The notes beneath the pieces were generated by a model. The model saw only the letters and a list, made by a program, of their open reading frames with translations. It was not told the origin of the DNA and did no database searches. A stretch of 64,000 nt of DNA from CAUZWH01 sp965224275 (GTDB lineage Bacteria; Pseudomonadota; Alphaproteobacteria; SHVV01). Of this stretch, positions 34,915 to 44,146 are shown one piece after another. The stretch is taken from the NCBI GenBank assembly GCA_965224275.1, contig CBDCYR010000003.1:1-64000 (forward strand). The letters run 5' to 3'. How positions within the stretch are numbered: position 1 is the stretch's first letter; the number at the start of each line of letters is the position of its first letter. The position numbers and the translations under genes are program-made.

Positions 34915-35629
34915 TGTGCTGGCGATGATGACGGCGTTGAAGCTTGCAGGCATGCGCGCCGCCTACGACGACATCCTCGCCGACGGGCTCAAGCGCCGTC
35001 ATCCGGTGCAGCAGATCATCGGTACGCTGCTGCAGACCGAGGTCGCCGACAAGCAGGCGCGCTCCATCAAGTACCAGATGACGTCCGCCAAGCTGCCGAC
35101 GGCCAAGGAGCTGGCCGACTTCGACTTCGCCGCTTCCCCGGGCAATGAGCCCCTGATCCAGGAACTCGCCGGCGGCGACTTCCTGGAGAGCAAGCGCAAC
35201 ATCGTGCTGGTCGGCGGCACCGGCACCGGCAAGACCCATCTCGCCGTCGCCATCGCCCGCGCCTGTATCAGAAAGGGCGCCCGTGGCCGCTGCTACAACG
35301 TCGTCGACCTGGTCAACCACCTCGAGGCCGAACTCCGCTCCGGACGCCAAGGCCGTACCGCGGACCAACTCGTCCGACGCGACTTCGTCATCCTCGACGA
35401 ACTTGGCTATCTGCCCTTCGCTCAGGCCGGCGGCCAGCTGCTGTTCCACCTGATGAGCCGGCTCTACGAGCGCACCTCGATCATCGTCACCACCAACCTC
35501 GCTTTCGGCGAATGGCCCTCCGTCTTCGGCGACCCCAAGATGACCACCGCGCTGCTCGACCGCCTGACCCACCATTGCGAGATCATCGAGACCGGCAACG
35601 AGAGCTGGCGCTTCAAGAACCGCTCCTGA
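34901..35629 (+). CDS. istB: IS21-family helper ATPase IstB
   Basis: AAA+ ATPase of 242 residues that assembles on target DNA and directs IstA, related to DnaC. Walker A is GGTGTGKTHLA (about residue 103-113), Walker B is FVILDELGYLP, sensor I is IIVTTNLAFGEW and the Arg-finger region is LLDRLTHHCEII. The start ATG 34901 lies within the end of istA. About 214 bases of non-coding right end follow, with the terminal repeats near 35790-35843. Confidence 0.95.
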   Translation: MERHDVLAMMTALKLAGMRAAYDDILADGLKRRHPVQQIIGTLLQTEVADKQARSIKYQMTSAKLPTAKELADFDFAASPGNEPLIQELAGGDFLESKRNIVLVGGTGTGKTHLAVAIARACIRKGARGRCYNVVDLVNHLEAELRSGRQGRTADQLVRRDFVILDELGYLPFAQAGGQLLFHLMSRLYERTSIIVTTNLAFGEWPSVFGDPKMTTALLDRLTHHCEIIETGNESWRFKNRS

Positions 35630-35851
35630 CCGGACGCCGGCCGTGCCTGCGGCCCGCTTGCCCCGGTGGGTCAACAGGCTTGACGTATACGTCAAGCCCA
35701 CGCGGCTTCGCTCCGCGCACCGCAAGGCGCTACACGAAGCCGCTCGGGTCCCCCCTATTGACTACCGGGACAACCTCCGCCGTGCCACTCAGGGGGTCAA
35801 TATTGCACGCCGATAGGGGGTCAATTTTGGACGCCGATTGACACAATGATG

Positions 35852-36591
35852 GGTTTTCGTTCGGCGACCTGCTCGATCTGATCAACCCGCTCCAGCACAT
35901 TCCGGTGGTTTCTACGCTCTACCGCGCGATTACCAACGATGAGATTGCACCCGGTCCGCGTTTAGCCGGCGGCGCCTTGTTCGGTGGACCGCTTGGTTTT
36001 ATTTCGGCATTGGCAAACACCTTCGTTGAAGAATCTACCGGAAGGGATGTGGGCGAGCATATTGTTGCGCTGGCCGGCTTTGGTCAGGACGATGGCGACC
36101 CCGATGCGGCCCCAGGTTCTGATGCTCCGGTGGTCGCCGCCAAATCACCGACCGACGGATCGGCGACGACACCGACCCAGGTTGCAGCCGTCGCCGCGAC
36201 CAGCGCATCCAACACACCGATACCGGCGCCACAGGTGGCACCCATCGCAGCGGCGAACGCACAACCCGCGACTCACTCCGTGAGACCGGCCGCCCTGGCG
36301 AAGTATGAAACCACCGCCTGGGGCGCGTTGCTGGCTACGCAGCAGTCAGGCGGAGCGATCCACCAGCAACTTCGAGAGCCTTTGCCGATGCCGGCCAGTG
36401 CGCTTACGAGGCGCGCAAATGCTGGTGGACAAGCGACCCCGGTCAACGCGTTGGCCGCAACCTCGGCCAGCGCGTCTTGGCAAGTCGAACAGCTCACGGC
36501 GCAGCAGTTGGCTGAGCGGTTGCTCGCTTATTCGAAGTCACTCGACACAACCGGCAAATCTCGCAAAGAAAGCGCCGATCAAGCATATTGA
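35852..36591 (+). pseudogene. 3' fragment of the conserved gene interrupted by the IS21-family element
   Basis: Continues the frame of the fragment at 31766-31901. It encodes GFSFGDLLDLINPLQHIPVV, then STLYRAITNDEIAPGPRLAG and GALFGGPLGFISALANTFVE, a conserved domain found in many Rhodospirillales proteins of unknown function with Gly-rich, membrane-interacting character. An Ala/Thr/Pro-rich low-complexity tail follows. An internal GTG at 35905 could in principle start a truncated product, but no good ribosome site is seen. The function is unknown. Confidence 0.82.
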
Positions 36592-36624
36592 AAGCCAGCC
36601 AGCTAGCCGTTAGATGGGGCCCTC

Positions 36625-37128
36625 GTGTCGATCATCAGAGTAGATCGCTCCGCTCACCTGACCTGGGATCGGAACAGCGTGCGCTGCGCGCTGGGGCGGT
36701 CGGGCATCGTTGCCAACAAGCGCGAAGGCGACGGTGGGACGCCGAGCGGCGTGTTGCCATTGCGACGTGTTTTTTATCGATCCGATCGCTTGTCGGCTCC
36801 GCTAACGTCGATACCGATCACGAGGCTCGCGTGCGATGACGGTTGGTGCGACGACCCCGCCGATAAGAACTACAACCAACACGTCACACTCCCTCATCGC
36901 GCCAGTTGCGAGACGCTGTGGCGTGACGACCATCTTTATGACGTCATCGTTGTCCTCGGTCACAATGATGATCCGATTGCAGCCGGGTGCGGCAGTGCCA
37001 TCTTTCTCCATGTCGCCAGCACCGACTTCGGCCCGACCGAAGGCTGTATAGCGCTGGACGTCGATGACCTATTGCAACTGCTTGGTTCGGTCACCGTTGG
37101 GGCTGCGATCTACGTCAACCCGAGCTAA
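36625..37128 (+). CDS. YkuD-type L,D-transpeptidase family protein
   Basis: The 167-residue product has the YkuD catalytic core. VILGHN-like IVVLGHNDDP precedes IFLHVASTDFGPTEGCIALD, where the His and the Cys of the TxGC motif form the active site. Members of this family make 3-3 cross-links or other L,D bonds in peptidoglycan. There is no signal peptide from GTG 36625, so it resembles the short, apparently cytosolic or unconventionally exported subgroup. Its stop overlaps that of the convergent yggS gene (37125-37128). Confidence 0.85.
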   Translation: MSIIRVDRSAHLTWDRNSVRCALGRSGIVANKREGDGGTPSGVLPLRRVFYRSDRLSAPLTSIPITRLACDDGWCDDPADKNYNQHVTLPHRASCETLWRDDHLYDVIVVLGHNDDPIAAGCGSAIFLHVASTDFGPTEGCIALDVDDLLQLLGSVTVGAAIYVNPS

Positions 37129-37850
37129 CCGGTCGTTTGCGCTTTCTTCCGCGCACCAAATATGGCGGTTCCCACCCGCACGTGGGTGGCGCCGAAAGCG
37201 ATCGCGATTTCGAAGTCAGCGCTCATGCCCATGCTGAGCTTGGCTAGCCCGTTGCGCTCGGCGATCGTGCGCAACAGCGCAAAGTGCAACGACGGTTCCT
37301 CGTCGGCCGGCGGAATACACATCAAGCCGGTGACCGTGAGTTCGAATTCGTCCCGACAGTGGCGTATGAAATCATCGGCTTCGCGAGGGATCACACCTGA
37401 TTTTTGAGACTCTTCGCCGGTGTTGACCTGGACGAAGCATTCTATGGGACGGTTTTGGCTGCCTATTTCCTTGGCCAGCGCGCGCGCTAGCTTGGATCGG
37501 TCAAGCGTTTGGATGACGTCAAACAACGACACCGCCTCTTTCACCTTGTTGGTCTGCAGGTGGCCAATAAGATGGAGTTCGCTATCTGGAACCTCGATCT
37601 TGAGCGCGGGCCACTTGCCTTCGGCCTCCTGGACGCGATTCTCGCCAAACTTACGCTGGCCGGCGGTGAGGGCCTGCTCGATGACCGTGGCGTCATGGGT
37701 TTTGGAGACCGCAATGAGTGTGACGTCATCTGCGGATCTTCCGGCGTCGACTGCAACCTCGCGGATGCGCGCTAGGACACGATCGAGATTCTCCGGAATT
37801 GAACCGCTCGGCTCACTTCCACCCACGCTTGGCAGCGACGCGGCTGTCAT
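37125..37850 (-). CDS. YggS/PLPBP-family pyridoxal phosphate homeostasis protein
   Basis: Single-domain TIM-barrel PLP-binding protein of 241 residues that helps control free PLP and amino/keto-acid balance. Lys50 in LIAVSKTHD is the PLP lysine. KFGENRVQEAEGKW, LHLIGHLQTNKVKEA, CFVQVNTGEESQKSG and LSMGMSADFEIAIAFGATHVRVGTAIFG are the family signatures. The N-terminal about 20 residues are unconserved and a later start is possible. It is divergent from the thiE-like gene, separated by 51 bases. Confidence 0.93.
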   Translation of the reverse strand: MTAASLPSVGGSEPSGSIPENLDRVLARIREVAVDAGRSADDVTLIAVSKTHDATVIEQALTAGQRKFGENRVQEAEGKWPALKIEVPDSELHLIGHLQTNKVKEAVSLFDVIQTLDRSKLARALAKEIGSQNRPIECFVQVNTGEESQKSGVIPREADDFIRHCRDEFELTVTGLMCIPPADEEPSLHFALLRTIAERNGLAKLSMGMSADFEIAIAFGATHVRVGTAIFGARKKAQTTG

Positions 37851-37901
37851 GGCAGTTTGCGGGACCCCGTTTGTGCTTGACTGTTTGATCCTGGCGACCT
37901 C

Positions 37902-38555
37902 GTGACCACGCTAACAACCTTCGCCAAACGACTCAACGCGCCCGCGCGCGGCAGCGTTTTGCCGGCGCTGTTTTTCCTGACCGATGAAACCCGCATCGGT
38001 GATCCGCTTGCGGTTATCTCGCGTCTACCGCGCGGGAGCGGTGTTATCGTACGCGACTACGCGGCGCCCGATCGGGCAAACCTCGTTACCTCGATTGCTG
38101 AAATCTCGCGGCGACGCGGCTTGCGGCTGCTCGTCGGCGGTGACGGCGCACTGGCCAGGCGGGTCGGTGCGGCAGGGGTGCATTTGCCGGAGCACCGGTG
38201 TCGCGAGGCCCTGATCTGGCGTAGCCGCTACCCAAGTTGGCTGGTCACCGTCGCGGCACATTCTGCCAGTGCGCTACATGCGGCCGGCCGTGTAGGAGCG
38301 GATGCGGCACTGCTGTCACCGGTTTTCGCCACCCCATCCCACCCCGACGGAACCGCTTTGGGGGTGGCACGGTTCAAAGCACTCGCCCGGATCAGCCCGG
38401 TCCCGATCGTTGCGCTCGGCGGTTTGACAGGAACAAACATATGCCAACTGGCCGGCGCCGCCATTGTCGGGATCGCAGCTATCGGAGGCCTGGCCGAAGA
38501 ACTCGTAGACTTGGCCGGAAACTACAAAGAGTTGATTCCCTCAACCACCCAATGA
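37902..38555 (+). CDS. thiamine phosphate synthase-like protein (ThiE/TenI family)
   Basis: TIM-barrel protein of 217 residues. LLVGGDGALARRVGAAGVHLPEH corresponds to the phosphate- and thiazole-binding region, VTVAAHSASALHAAGRVGADAALLSPVFATPSHPD to the central signature and VPIVALGGLTGTNICQLAGAAIVGIAAIGG to the C-terminal phosphate loop. The start is GTG 37902. It is shorter and more divergent than enzymes coded in thiamine operons, and no other thi gene lies nearby, so it could be a TenI-like paralogue. No TPP riboswitch precedes it. Pairing with yggS is common in alphaproteobacteria. Confidence 0.8.
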   Translation: MTTLTTFAKRLNAPARGSVLPALFFLTDETRIGDPLAVISRLPRGSGVIVRDYAAPDRANLVTSIAEISRRRGLRLLVGGDGALARRVGAAGVHLPEHRCREALIWRSRYPSWLVTVAAHSASALHAAGRVGADAALLSPVFATPSHPDGTALGVARFKALARISPVPIVALGGLTGTNICQLAGAAIVGIAAIGGLAEELVDLAGNYKELIPSTTQ

Positions 38556-38619
38556 ACCGGCTTTGTTGTCCAGGCCAAACTTGGTCGCTAGATTGCGGCA
38601 ATGCGAGGGGCCCTTTGAT

Positions 38620-39183
38620 ATGCAGCTCAATCTCGGTTGCGGCCACGACAAACGTGACGGCTTCGTCAACGTCGACAAGCAGAAAGAGTGCGGCCCCGAT
38701 CTGGTGGTGGATTTGGAGCAACTGCCCTGGCCTTGGGAAACCAGCTCGGTCGATGAGATTGTGCTGAAGCATGCGCTTGAGCACCTCGGCCGTGACCCGG
38801 ACACTTATCTGGCGATCGTCAAGGAGATCTGGCGTGTCTGCAAGCCCGACGCGATGATAACAATCGTGGTGCCGCACGCGCGACATGACCACTTCATCAA
38901 CGATCCGACCCATGTGAGGGCAATCACTCCCGACGGCCTGATGTTGTTTTCGAAAGCGAAGAATCGCGATTGGGCGGAGAAGGGCATTCCCAACACCCCG
39001 CTTGGGCTATACCTGGACATCGATCTAGAAATCGAATCGGTCAACATGACGCCCGAAGAGCCGTGGCGTAGCCGTTTTCAGACGGGCGAGATCGATAGCC
39101 AGCAGCTCGCCGACGCGGCGCGCCAATTCAACAACGTGGTGCGTGAATTAACCGTCGTACTTCGGGTGGTGAAATCCGCCTAA
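38620..39183 (+). CDS. class I SAM-dependent methyltransferase
   Basis: The 187-residue product starts MQLNLGCGHDKRDGFVNVD, the motif I of a methyltransferase-11-like enzyme, with VDLEQLPWPWETSSVDEIVLKHALEHL as motifs II-IV. ATG 38620 places motif I at the N terminus, as in related proteins; the open frame upstream to 38563 is unconserved. It lies next to glycan-modifying and 2-oxoglutarate-oxygenase-like genes and converges with the gene at 39180 with a 4-base overlap. A sugar or peptide substrate is inferred. Confidence 0.83.
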   Translation: MQLNLGCGHDKRDGFVNVDKQKECGPDLVVDLEQLPWPWETSSVDEIVLKHALEHLGRDPDTYLAIVKEIWRVCKPDAMITIVVPHARHDHFINDPTHVRAITPDGLMLFSKAKNRDWAEKGIPNTPLGLYLDIDLEIESVNMTPEEPWRSRFQTGEIDSQQLADAARQFNNVVRELTVVLRVVKSA

Positions 39184-39800
39184 CCGACGCCCTCAAAAAA
39201 GAACAAATGTACCAGCCGACCGTTCTCGATGCGGTTTCCGAACGAGGGACCGGCGGTGTGGTAGAACCAGGGCCGCAACAACACGAGACGATTGAAGCGC
39301 ATTGGAATCGTAGAAATGTGCTCCCATTTCGACAGGTCGTTGCTGTCCTCCTCGATGATCTTATCGGCTGCTTCGGCGTAGTTTTTAACGCCGGCAGCCT
39401 TGAGTTCGTCGGGATAGATTGGCGCGCGGTCGCTGGCGCTCGCGCGGTGTCGGTAGAACTCGGTGCCGCCGTGGCAATGCTCCGGCAAGGTGAGGTAGAG
39501 TAGTCCCGACCAGACCACGCCAACATCTATGTGGACGTAATACTTGCGGCGCTCATCGTCGCCGGCCAACGATACGCGGCAGTGGCCATGCGCGTTCTTG
39601 GCCGTGCTCGCGACGACTTTTTCGCCGGTGAGTTCGGAGACCAAGTCGTCGAATCCGGGGTAGTCCAGCCTCTGGAGCGAGTTTCTGCCGGGATAATTCT
39701 TCTGGGTTTTCGCGGCAGGATAATCCAGAGTCAGCGCCTTCTCCCTTATCTCCAAGGGATTGAGCAGGAAATCATCGATTACAATAAGGCTGCTATACAT
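39180..39800 (-). CDS. DUF6445-type protein, 2-oxoglutarate/Fe(II) oxygenase-like
   Basis: 206 residues beginning MYSSLIVIDDFLLNPLEIRE, a common opening for prolyl-hydroxylase-like folds. HIDVGVVWSGLLYLTLPEHCHGGTEFY gives a His-x-Asp pair and a following strand, and LLRPWFYHTAGPSFGN could give the distal His, consistent with a facial triad. The match to DUF6445 is by pattern and not verified. The substrate is unknown. Its 5' end faces the glycosyltransferase at 40004 across about 200 bases, and its 3' end overlaps the methyltransferase. Confidence 0.7.
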   Translation of the reverse strand: MYSSLIVIDDFLLNPLEIREKALTLDYPAAKTQKNYPGRNSLQRLDYPGFDDLVSELTGEKVVASTAKNAHGHCRVSLAGDDERRKYYVHIDVGVVWSGLLYLTLPEHCHGGTEFYRHRASASDRAPIYPDELKAAGVKNYAEAADKIIEEDSNDLSKWEHISTIPMRFNRLVLLRPWFYHTAGPSFGNRIENGRLVHLFFFEGVG

Positions 39801-40003
39801 TGGTGTGATTCACGCAGCAGATCCCCTGAGAGTGCCGATGGGAACCTGGATTGTTGACCTCACATTCGGGTTTCCAACTGGCCGATCTTAGATTGCCGCT
39901 CATACTTCGCCAACGCCACTGGTCGCCAAGATGGATGATCCGGTTTCGACATATCGACAAAGGCTCCGCGGCAAACAATGGCTCTGCGGGATAAGACACA
40001 TTC

Positions 40004-41275
40004 ATGGCACGACCCCGCAAAGATAACCGCGCTTCGGGACCACGCGGAGTCAACGTTAGCCGCACCCACCTGATAGAATTCGCCGCCAACGCGGATTTCA
40101 ACTTCCGTTTTCCGAATGCCTCGGCCGCGGCGGAACAACAGGGTCGAGCCGGAGAGCGTTGTCTAACCAATCTCGATACCTTCGTCGATCAAGTCATTGC
40201 CCGCCACCCCGATCGTTTCCGCGTGATCGAGAAGGCGCGCCAAATCAAATGTCTGCCATCGGAGTCCTGGCAGTCATGCGATTTTTCCGGAAAACGTGTG
40301 TTGTTTCTGTTGCCCTCCCACGCGCTTGGCGCGAACGTCCCAATATTAACTTTCATCCATGCCCTGCATGAAAAATTTGCACTGGGCGAGGTCGGCGTGT
40401 TTTGCACCGGTCCAACCCACGATATCTATCTAACCAGCGATTTGATAACGGCGTATCCGATTTGGATTTCGAAGAAAGAGCTCAAACGCTGGAGCCTTGT
40501 GATTGATCTCGGCCACCTCGAAACCCGCCACGATATAGACATTTGGCCGATCGATATGGAAGCCGACCTGCTGGCCGCCTTTGGTCTCGGGCCAAGCACC
40601 CGTTATACCGGCGAGCCGCGACAGCTTCCCGCCCAAGAACTGCAAATCGGCATTCTGCCGTTAGCTTCCTCACCACTTCGTACCTTGCCCATGACGGCGG
40701 TGAGATCGTTGGTCGGCGCCTTATCGCCATTCGGCAAAGTGACGCTGTGTCTCAACCGCAATCAGCATCAGGGTGTGCTCTATCGCGATGCGCTTGGCGA
40801 AATTGATTCATCGGTCGACATCGTCGACGTTTTCGAGTCGATCGGCGCTCTGCTCGACGCTATCCGGCAGCTTGATTACGCGGTTTTCGCCGACAGCGGT
40901 CCGGCTCATATGTCGAAACTGTTCGGAACCCCGGGCGTTGCGATCTACACGTCCGCGCCCGGCGATGTTCTGCAGGGACGCTTTAAGAATTTGACACCTT
41001 GGACGGTCCCGTTTACGGGCGCTCATTGCCAGGCACCCTGTGGATTGGCGCGTGTGCGCGCTACCGTCAACGGCACTGTCGGCTGCATGGGTTCATTGCA
41101 AACCACGCTCGATGCGCTGCCTAATTTACCGCGTGGCCGACAGCCTGAAACCGTCAAACGCTTGCTTGTTGATACGCCCGTGCCTTGCATTGCGCATCTG
41201 CGTGACAATACGGGTGAGCTGGCCGCCTTCGTGGTGCGCGACTTGGAAGGGCGAATCGCGCAAGCCAAACGATGA
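40004..41275 (+). CDS. GT9/heptosyltransferase-like glycosyltransferase
   Basis: 423 residues. KRVLFLLPSHALGANVPILTF resembles the N-terminal strand of GT-B enzymes, and DYAVFADSGPAHMSKLFGTPGVAIYTSAPG is the ADSGPAH-type donor motif of family 9 heptosyltransferases. The first about 60 residues are basic and low in conservation, so the true start could be later. Four Cys in the C-terminal third (AHCQAPCGLA, GTVGCMG, VPCIAH) are unusual. It probably adds a sugar to a surface glycan or a protein, in keeping with the neighbouring oxygenase and sulfotransferase genes. Confidence 0.68.
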   Translation: MARPRKDNRASGPRGVNVSRTHLIEFAANADFNFRFPNASAAAEQQGRAGERCLTNLDTFVDQVIARHPDRFRVIEKARQIKCLPSESWQSCDFSGKRVLFLLPSHALGANVPILTFIHALHEKFALGEVGVFCTGPTHDIYLTSDLITAYPIWISKKELKRWSLVIDLGHLETRHDIDIWPIDMEADLLAAFGLGPSTRYTGEPRQLPAQELQIGILPLASSPLRTLPMTAVRSLVGALSPFGKVTLCLNRNQHQGVLYRDALGEIDSSVDIVDVFESIGALLDAIRQLDYAVFADSGPAHMSKLFGTPGVAIYTSAPGDVLQGRFKNLTPWTVPFTGAHCQAPCGLARVRATVNGTVGCMGSLQTTLDALPNLPRGRQPETVKRLLVDTPVPCIAHLRDNTGELAAFVVRDLEGRIAQAKR

Positions 41276-41351
41276 TCGCCACGCCATACCACCTGCGGTA
41301 TGAATGAGATACGACAATCCGACCAACTGACCAAACAACTGACGAGAGAAG

Positions 41352-42059
41352 ATGGGTTCCTCGCAGAACATCGATGGCTCGACAACCGGGTCGCAACATC
41401 TCGATGTCTGGCCGTCGACTCAGCGGTTGGAATCAGCTGACGAAAGCATTCGAGGAACGATTTTTCGCGACTCCGGCGACTATCACCCGGCCCTGATCGC
41501 ACGGCTCCTCGAACTCGAAACACAGAAATGGGTCGATGACAAACCGGAGTCTCGAATGCTGGGCGGCCGCAAGGTTCACCACATCGATCAATGGGATCTA
41601 GCGGAGGCCGATTTCATCAATGCGCGTGCCGAGGAATTGTTTCGCCGCACGTTGGGTTCAGCGACCGCACATGTCGATTTGAGTTGGGCGAATATTTATC
41701 GGAAGTGGGATTATGTCGGGCCGCATGCGCATCGGTTGAGCATCGCGAGCGTCGTTTACTTCCTCGATCCAGGCGATCCGGATCCGGAAGATCCGCACAG
41801 CGGCCGGTTATTCTTTGCCGACCCGCGGCTGAGTATCTGCTGCAGCGAGCAGCCCGGCTTTATGACAACGCCTTTTTTCCCCATGGTCGAACCGGGAACG
41901 ATGTTGATTTGGCCGTCGGAGGTTGTCCATTGCGTCAGCCCCTACACGGGCGAACGACCGCGCATCACCTTGGCGTGGAACATAAGCCGTCGCAAAGGCG
42001 AGCTTGGCCAGCCCGACACGTTTGAAGGGGTCGCAAAAACACCGACCGATCGGGCTTAG
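41352..42059 (+). CDS. putative 2-oxoglutarate/Fe(II)-dependent oxygenase (TIGR02466-like)
   Basis: 235 residues with HVDLSWANIYRKWDYVGPHAHRLSIASVVYFLDPGDPD, where GPHAH gives the first metal His, and IWPSEVVHCVSPYTGERPRITLAWNI, which gives the distal His and the 2-oxoglutarate-binding Arg. This order fits the TIGR02466 group. The frame begins at ATG 41352 after a 76-base gap. With the DUF6445-like gene it makes two candidate hydroxylases within 3 kb. The target is unknown. Confidence 0.78.
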   Translation: MGSSQNIDGSTTGSQHLDVWPSTQRLESADESIRGTIFRDSGDYHPALIARLLELETQKWVDDKPESRMLGGRKVHHIDQWDLAEADFINARAEELFRRTLGSATAHVDLSWANIYRKWDYVGPHAHRLSIASVVYFLDPGDPDPEDPHSGRLFFADPRLSICCSEQPGFMTTPFFPMVEPGTMLIWPSEVVHCVSPYTGERPRITLAWNISRRKGELGQPDTFEGVAKTPTDRA

Positions 42060-42086
42060 CAAACTCCTTCAAGTCGTTGCGCCGAT

Positions 42087-42918
42087 TCACTTCGGCAAAT
42101 AGTCGAAGTTGGCCATCTGTGCTCGATGCCGATCGATGATGGCGGCAATCTGTTTGCTCGATAGAACGTCACGCCAGGAACCGGTTTTCCCCGCACGGAA
42201 AAATTTATCGGCATGGATACTGCGCTCGCGGAAGCCATGCTGGTCCTCCTGCGCGCGCAACACATCAAACGACGAAAAGCGGATCGCTTTTTCGATCCGA
42301 TCGATCGATACCTCGAGGGCGAGAAACTTTGCAATGCCCTCGAAGGTTTCGAATGGGGAAACATGCATGTCTTCGTAGCGGACGACATGGATGCGGTCAT
42401 GCGATTGACGGGTCCAGCTTTTTACGTGTGACGACCACGAGGAAAATCGCTGGGCGACGTTGGCCCGATCGGCCGGTGAACCGCCTTTTTCCGATGCCAT
42501 CAATTTGATCGCGCCGTCAATCGATAGCCCAAAGTGCGGCGCGAGCGAAAGCACCAGATCGAGCGGATTGCGAACGACATAGATCGCTCCTACCGTAACC
42601 GCCATGGTAATCAGAGGCACGCCCCGGTCAGTGCCAAGATAATTGTGAGTTTTTACGAAAACAGAATTTTTTGAGATCTCAGTGAGACGTCGATGGACCT
42701 GGGGTCTTAAGTTGCGCGATGTCGTCATCGCTTAGCTCGTCAATATCACCGCCGGCAACTTCCGAGTACCATTCCCTCAATGTGTCGCCGACGGACAGTT
42801 GCATGAACGCGTTGATGTCGACGGGCTCGTCTTCGTCTCTGAGTAAATTATGAAGAAAGGCTCGCAGCCAGGTATTGCCGGATTTCGGGTAAGACGCGAG
42901 CCAAACAAGTCCACCCAT
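42087..42918 (-). pseudogene. sulfotransferase split by a single-base frameshift
   Basis: The 5' part reads MGGLVWLASYPKSGNTWLRA with the 5'-phosphosulfate-binding YPKSGNTW. The 3' part contains FVKTHNYLG and YVVRNPLDLVLSLA, the 3'-phosphate-binding motif of PAPS-dependent sulfotransferases. The frames change at about 42706: removing one A from TTAAGA makes AQL run into RPQVHRRLTEI without loss. This is either a true inactivating mutation or an assembly error, which sequence alone cannot decide. The whole protein would be about 277 residues. It is the last gene of the small surface-modification cluster. Confidence 0.8.
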
Positions 42919-42976
42919 CGTCGCCGCCGTGCCGTCCCGATCACCAAGCCCCAACGCGCACCAAATTCTATCGCGC

Positions 42977-43008
42977 AAAAAAATAGGGCGGGCCGAAGCC
43001 CGCCCTAT
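42977..43008 (-). terminator. intrinsic terminator of the porin gene
   Basis: A perfect 11-bp stem (ATAGGGCGGGC with its complement) around a four-base loop lies 24 bases beyond the porin stop. On the minus strand it reads with a TTCG loop and is followed by a run of seven T. It separates the porin from the sulfotransferase gene downstream. Confidence 0.92.
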
Positions 43009-44146
43009 CCTTCATCAATCTAATTGATCGATTAGAAGAACACCGTGGTGCCGACGAGAATTACCGTCGCATCGTTTTCTGCCGCGACCGCATTCAGGTT
43101 GTCACTGATATCCCAGAACTGCACTTCAGCCTGGAGGCTTACACCACCGCCCATGCTGTAGTTGGCGCCAAGGGTGAAGGCTTCGCCTTCGTCCTCGCCA
43201 CCGGCAGCGCCGGCTTCGATCTCGGTATTGGCATACTCAAGACCAACTTTCCACGGACCCGTGCTGTAGGTAACAGCAGCAACGATGTCGTTACGATCGG
43301 TGTTGGTGCCGGACGTTCCCTGGTCGTCGTCGGTGTAGTGACCGCCGAACGAGAAACTGTTCCAGCTAATGGTTGCACCAAGACCCCAGTAGTTCCGATC
43401 TTCTGCACCAGCTGCAGCAACTTCGAGATCACCCGCTTTGTAACCGCCGCCGACGCGGATGCCGGCACCGCCGAGGTTACCGGTCCAACGTGCACCGAAC
43501 GAGAGAACCTCTGACTGCTGGCCAGCGGTATTGTCGGCATCACCACCGGCATACCCACCAGGACCCTGCTCTTTATTGTCGGGCGTGTAGGAAATTCCGA
43601 GCTGGAAGCCGCCAAGTTTCCGCGAGTAGTAGGTGATCTTTTCTGCGTCGCCATCGAGACCCAGCAGGCTGTAGTCACCGATAAAGCACGATGAGCCGGC
43701 ACCAAAGCCGAGGCCGTTCGTGCCGCAGTCGATCAATGAGAAGACCGGCGATGCGGCGCCCCAGAAGAAGTTGGTTGGCTTGGGCGTACCGACATTCATG
43801 CCCACCGCAGCGCTGTCTTCCGCGCCGAACTGGAGTTTACCGAAGCTTCCTTCAAACCACAGAAAACTTTCGTCGATTTGGTCGGCGCACGTCTCAGCTT
43901 CGAGCTGCACGTTAACACCGACCTTGATGCCGTTATCCAGCGTCGTTGAACCGGTGAAGGCAATTTCCGCCTCGCGCTCGATCCTGTGGTTGCGGGTATT
44001 GGCACCAGGCTGACCGGTGCTATCGTCTTGATCAACGTAGATGAAACCGCCCGCAAAATAGCCGCCTACCGAAATCTTTATAGGGTCAGCGGCGTAAGCG
44101 CCGCTCGACAGCATGCATGCCGCAACGAGCGCCGTAGTTCCACTTA

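Larger units (their letters stand above)
31902..35843 (+). mobile_element. IS21-family insertion sequence carrying a nested IS110/IS1111-family element
   Basis: The ends are inverted (TGTTGATCGGCGT at the left, TGTCAATCGGCGT read inward from the right), and each end carries further copies of an AxATTGACCCCCTAT motif, the multiple terminal repeats usual for IS21. An 8-bp target duplication CAATGATG flanks the element. It encodes IstA and IstB. Without the nested element the length would be 2,560 bp, as expected for the family. The insertion inactivates a conserved gene whose two halves still match exactly, so it is recent. Confidence 0.93.

Noticed and set aside
39825..39865. TPP-riboswitch-like CTGAGAG and GGAACCTGGATTG strings
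   Set aside because: The order and spacing do not build the thi-box fold, and the next gene is a glycosyltransferase.
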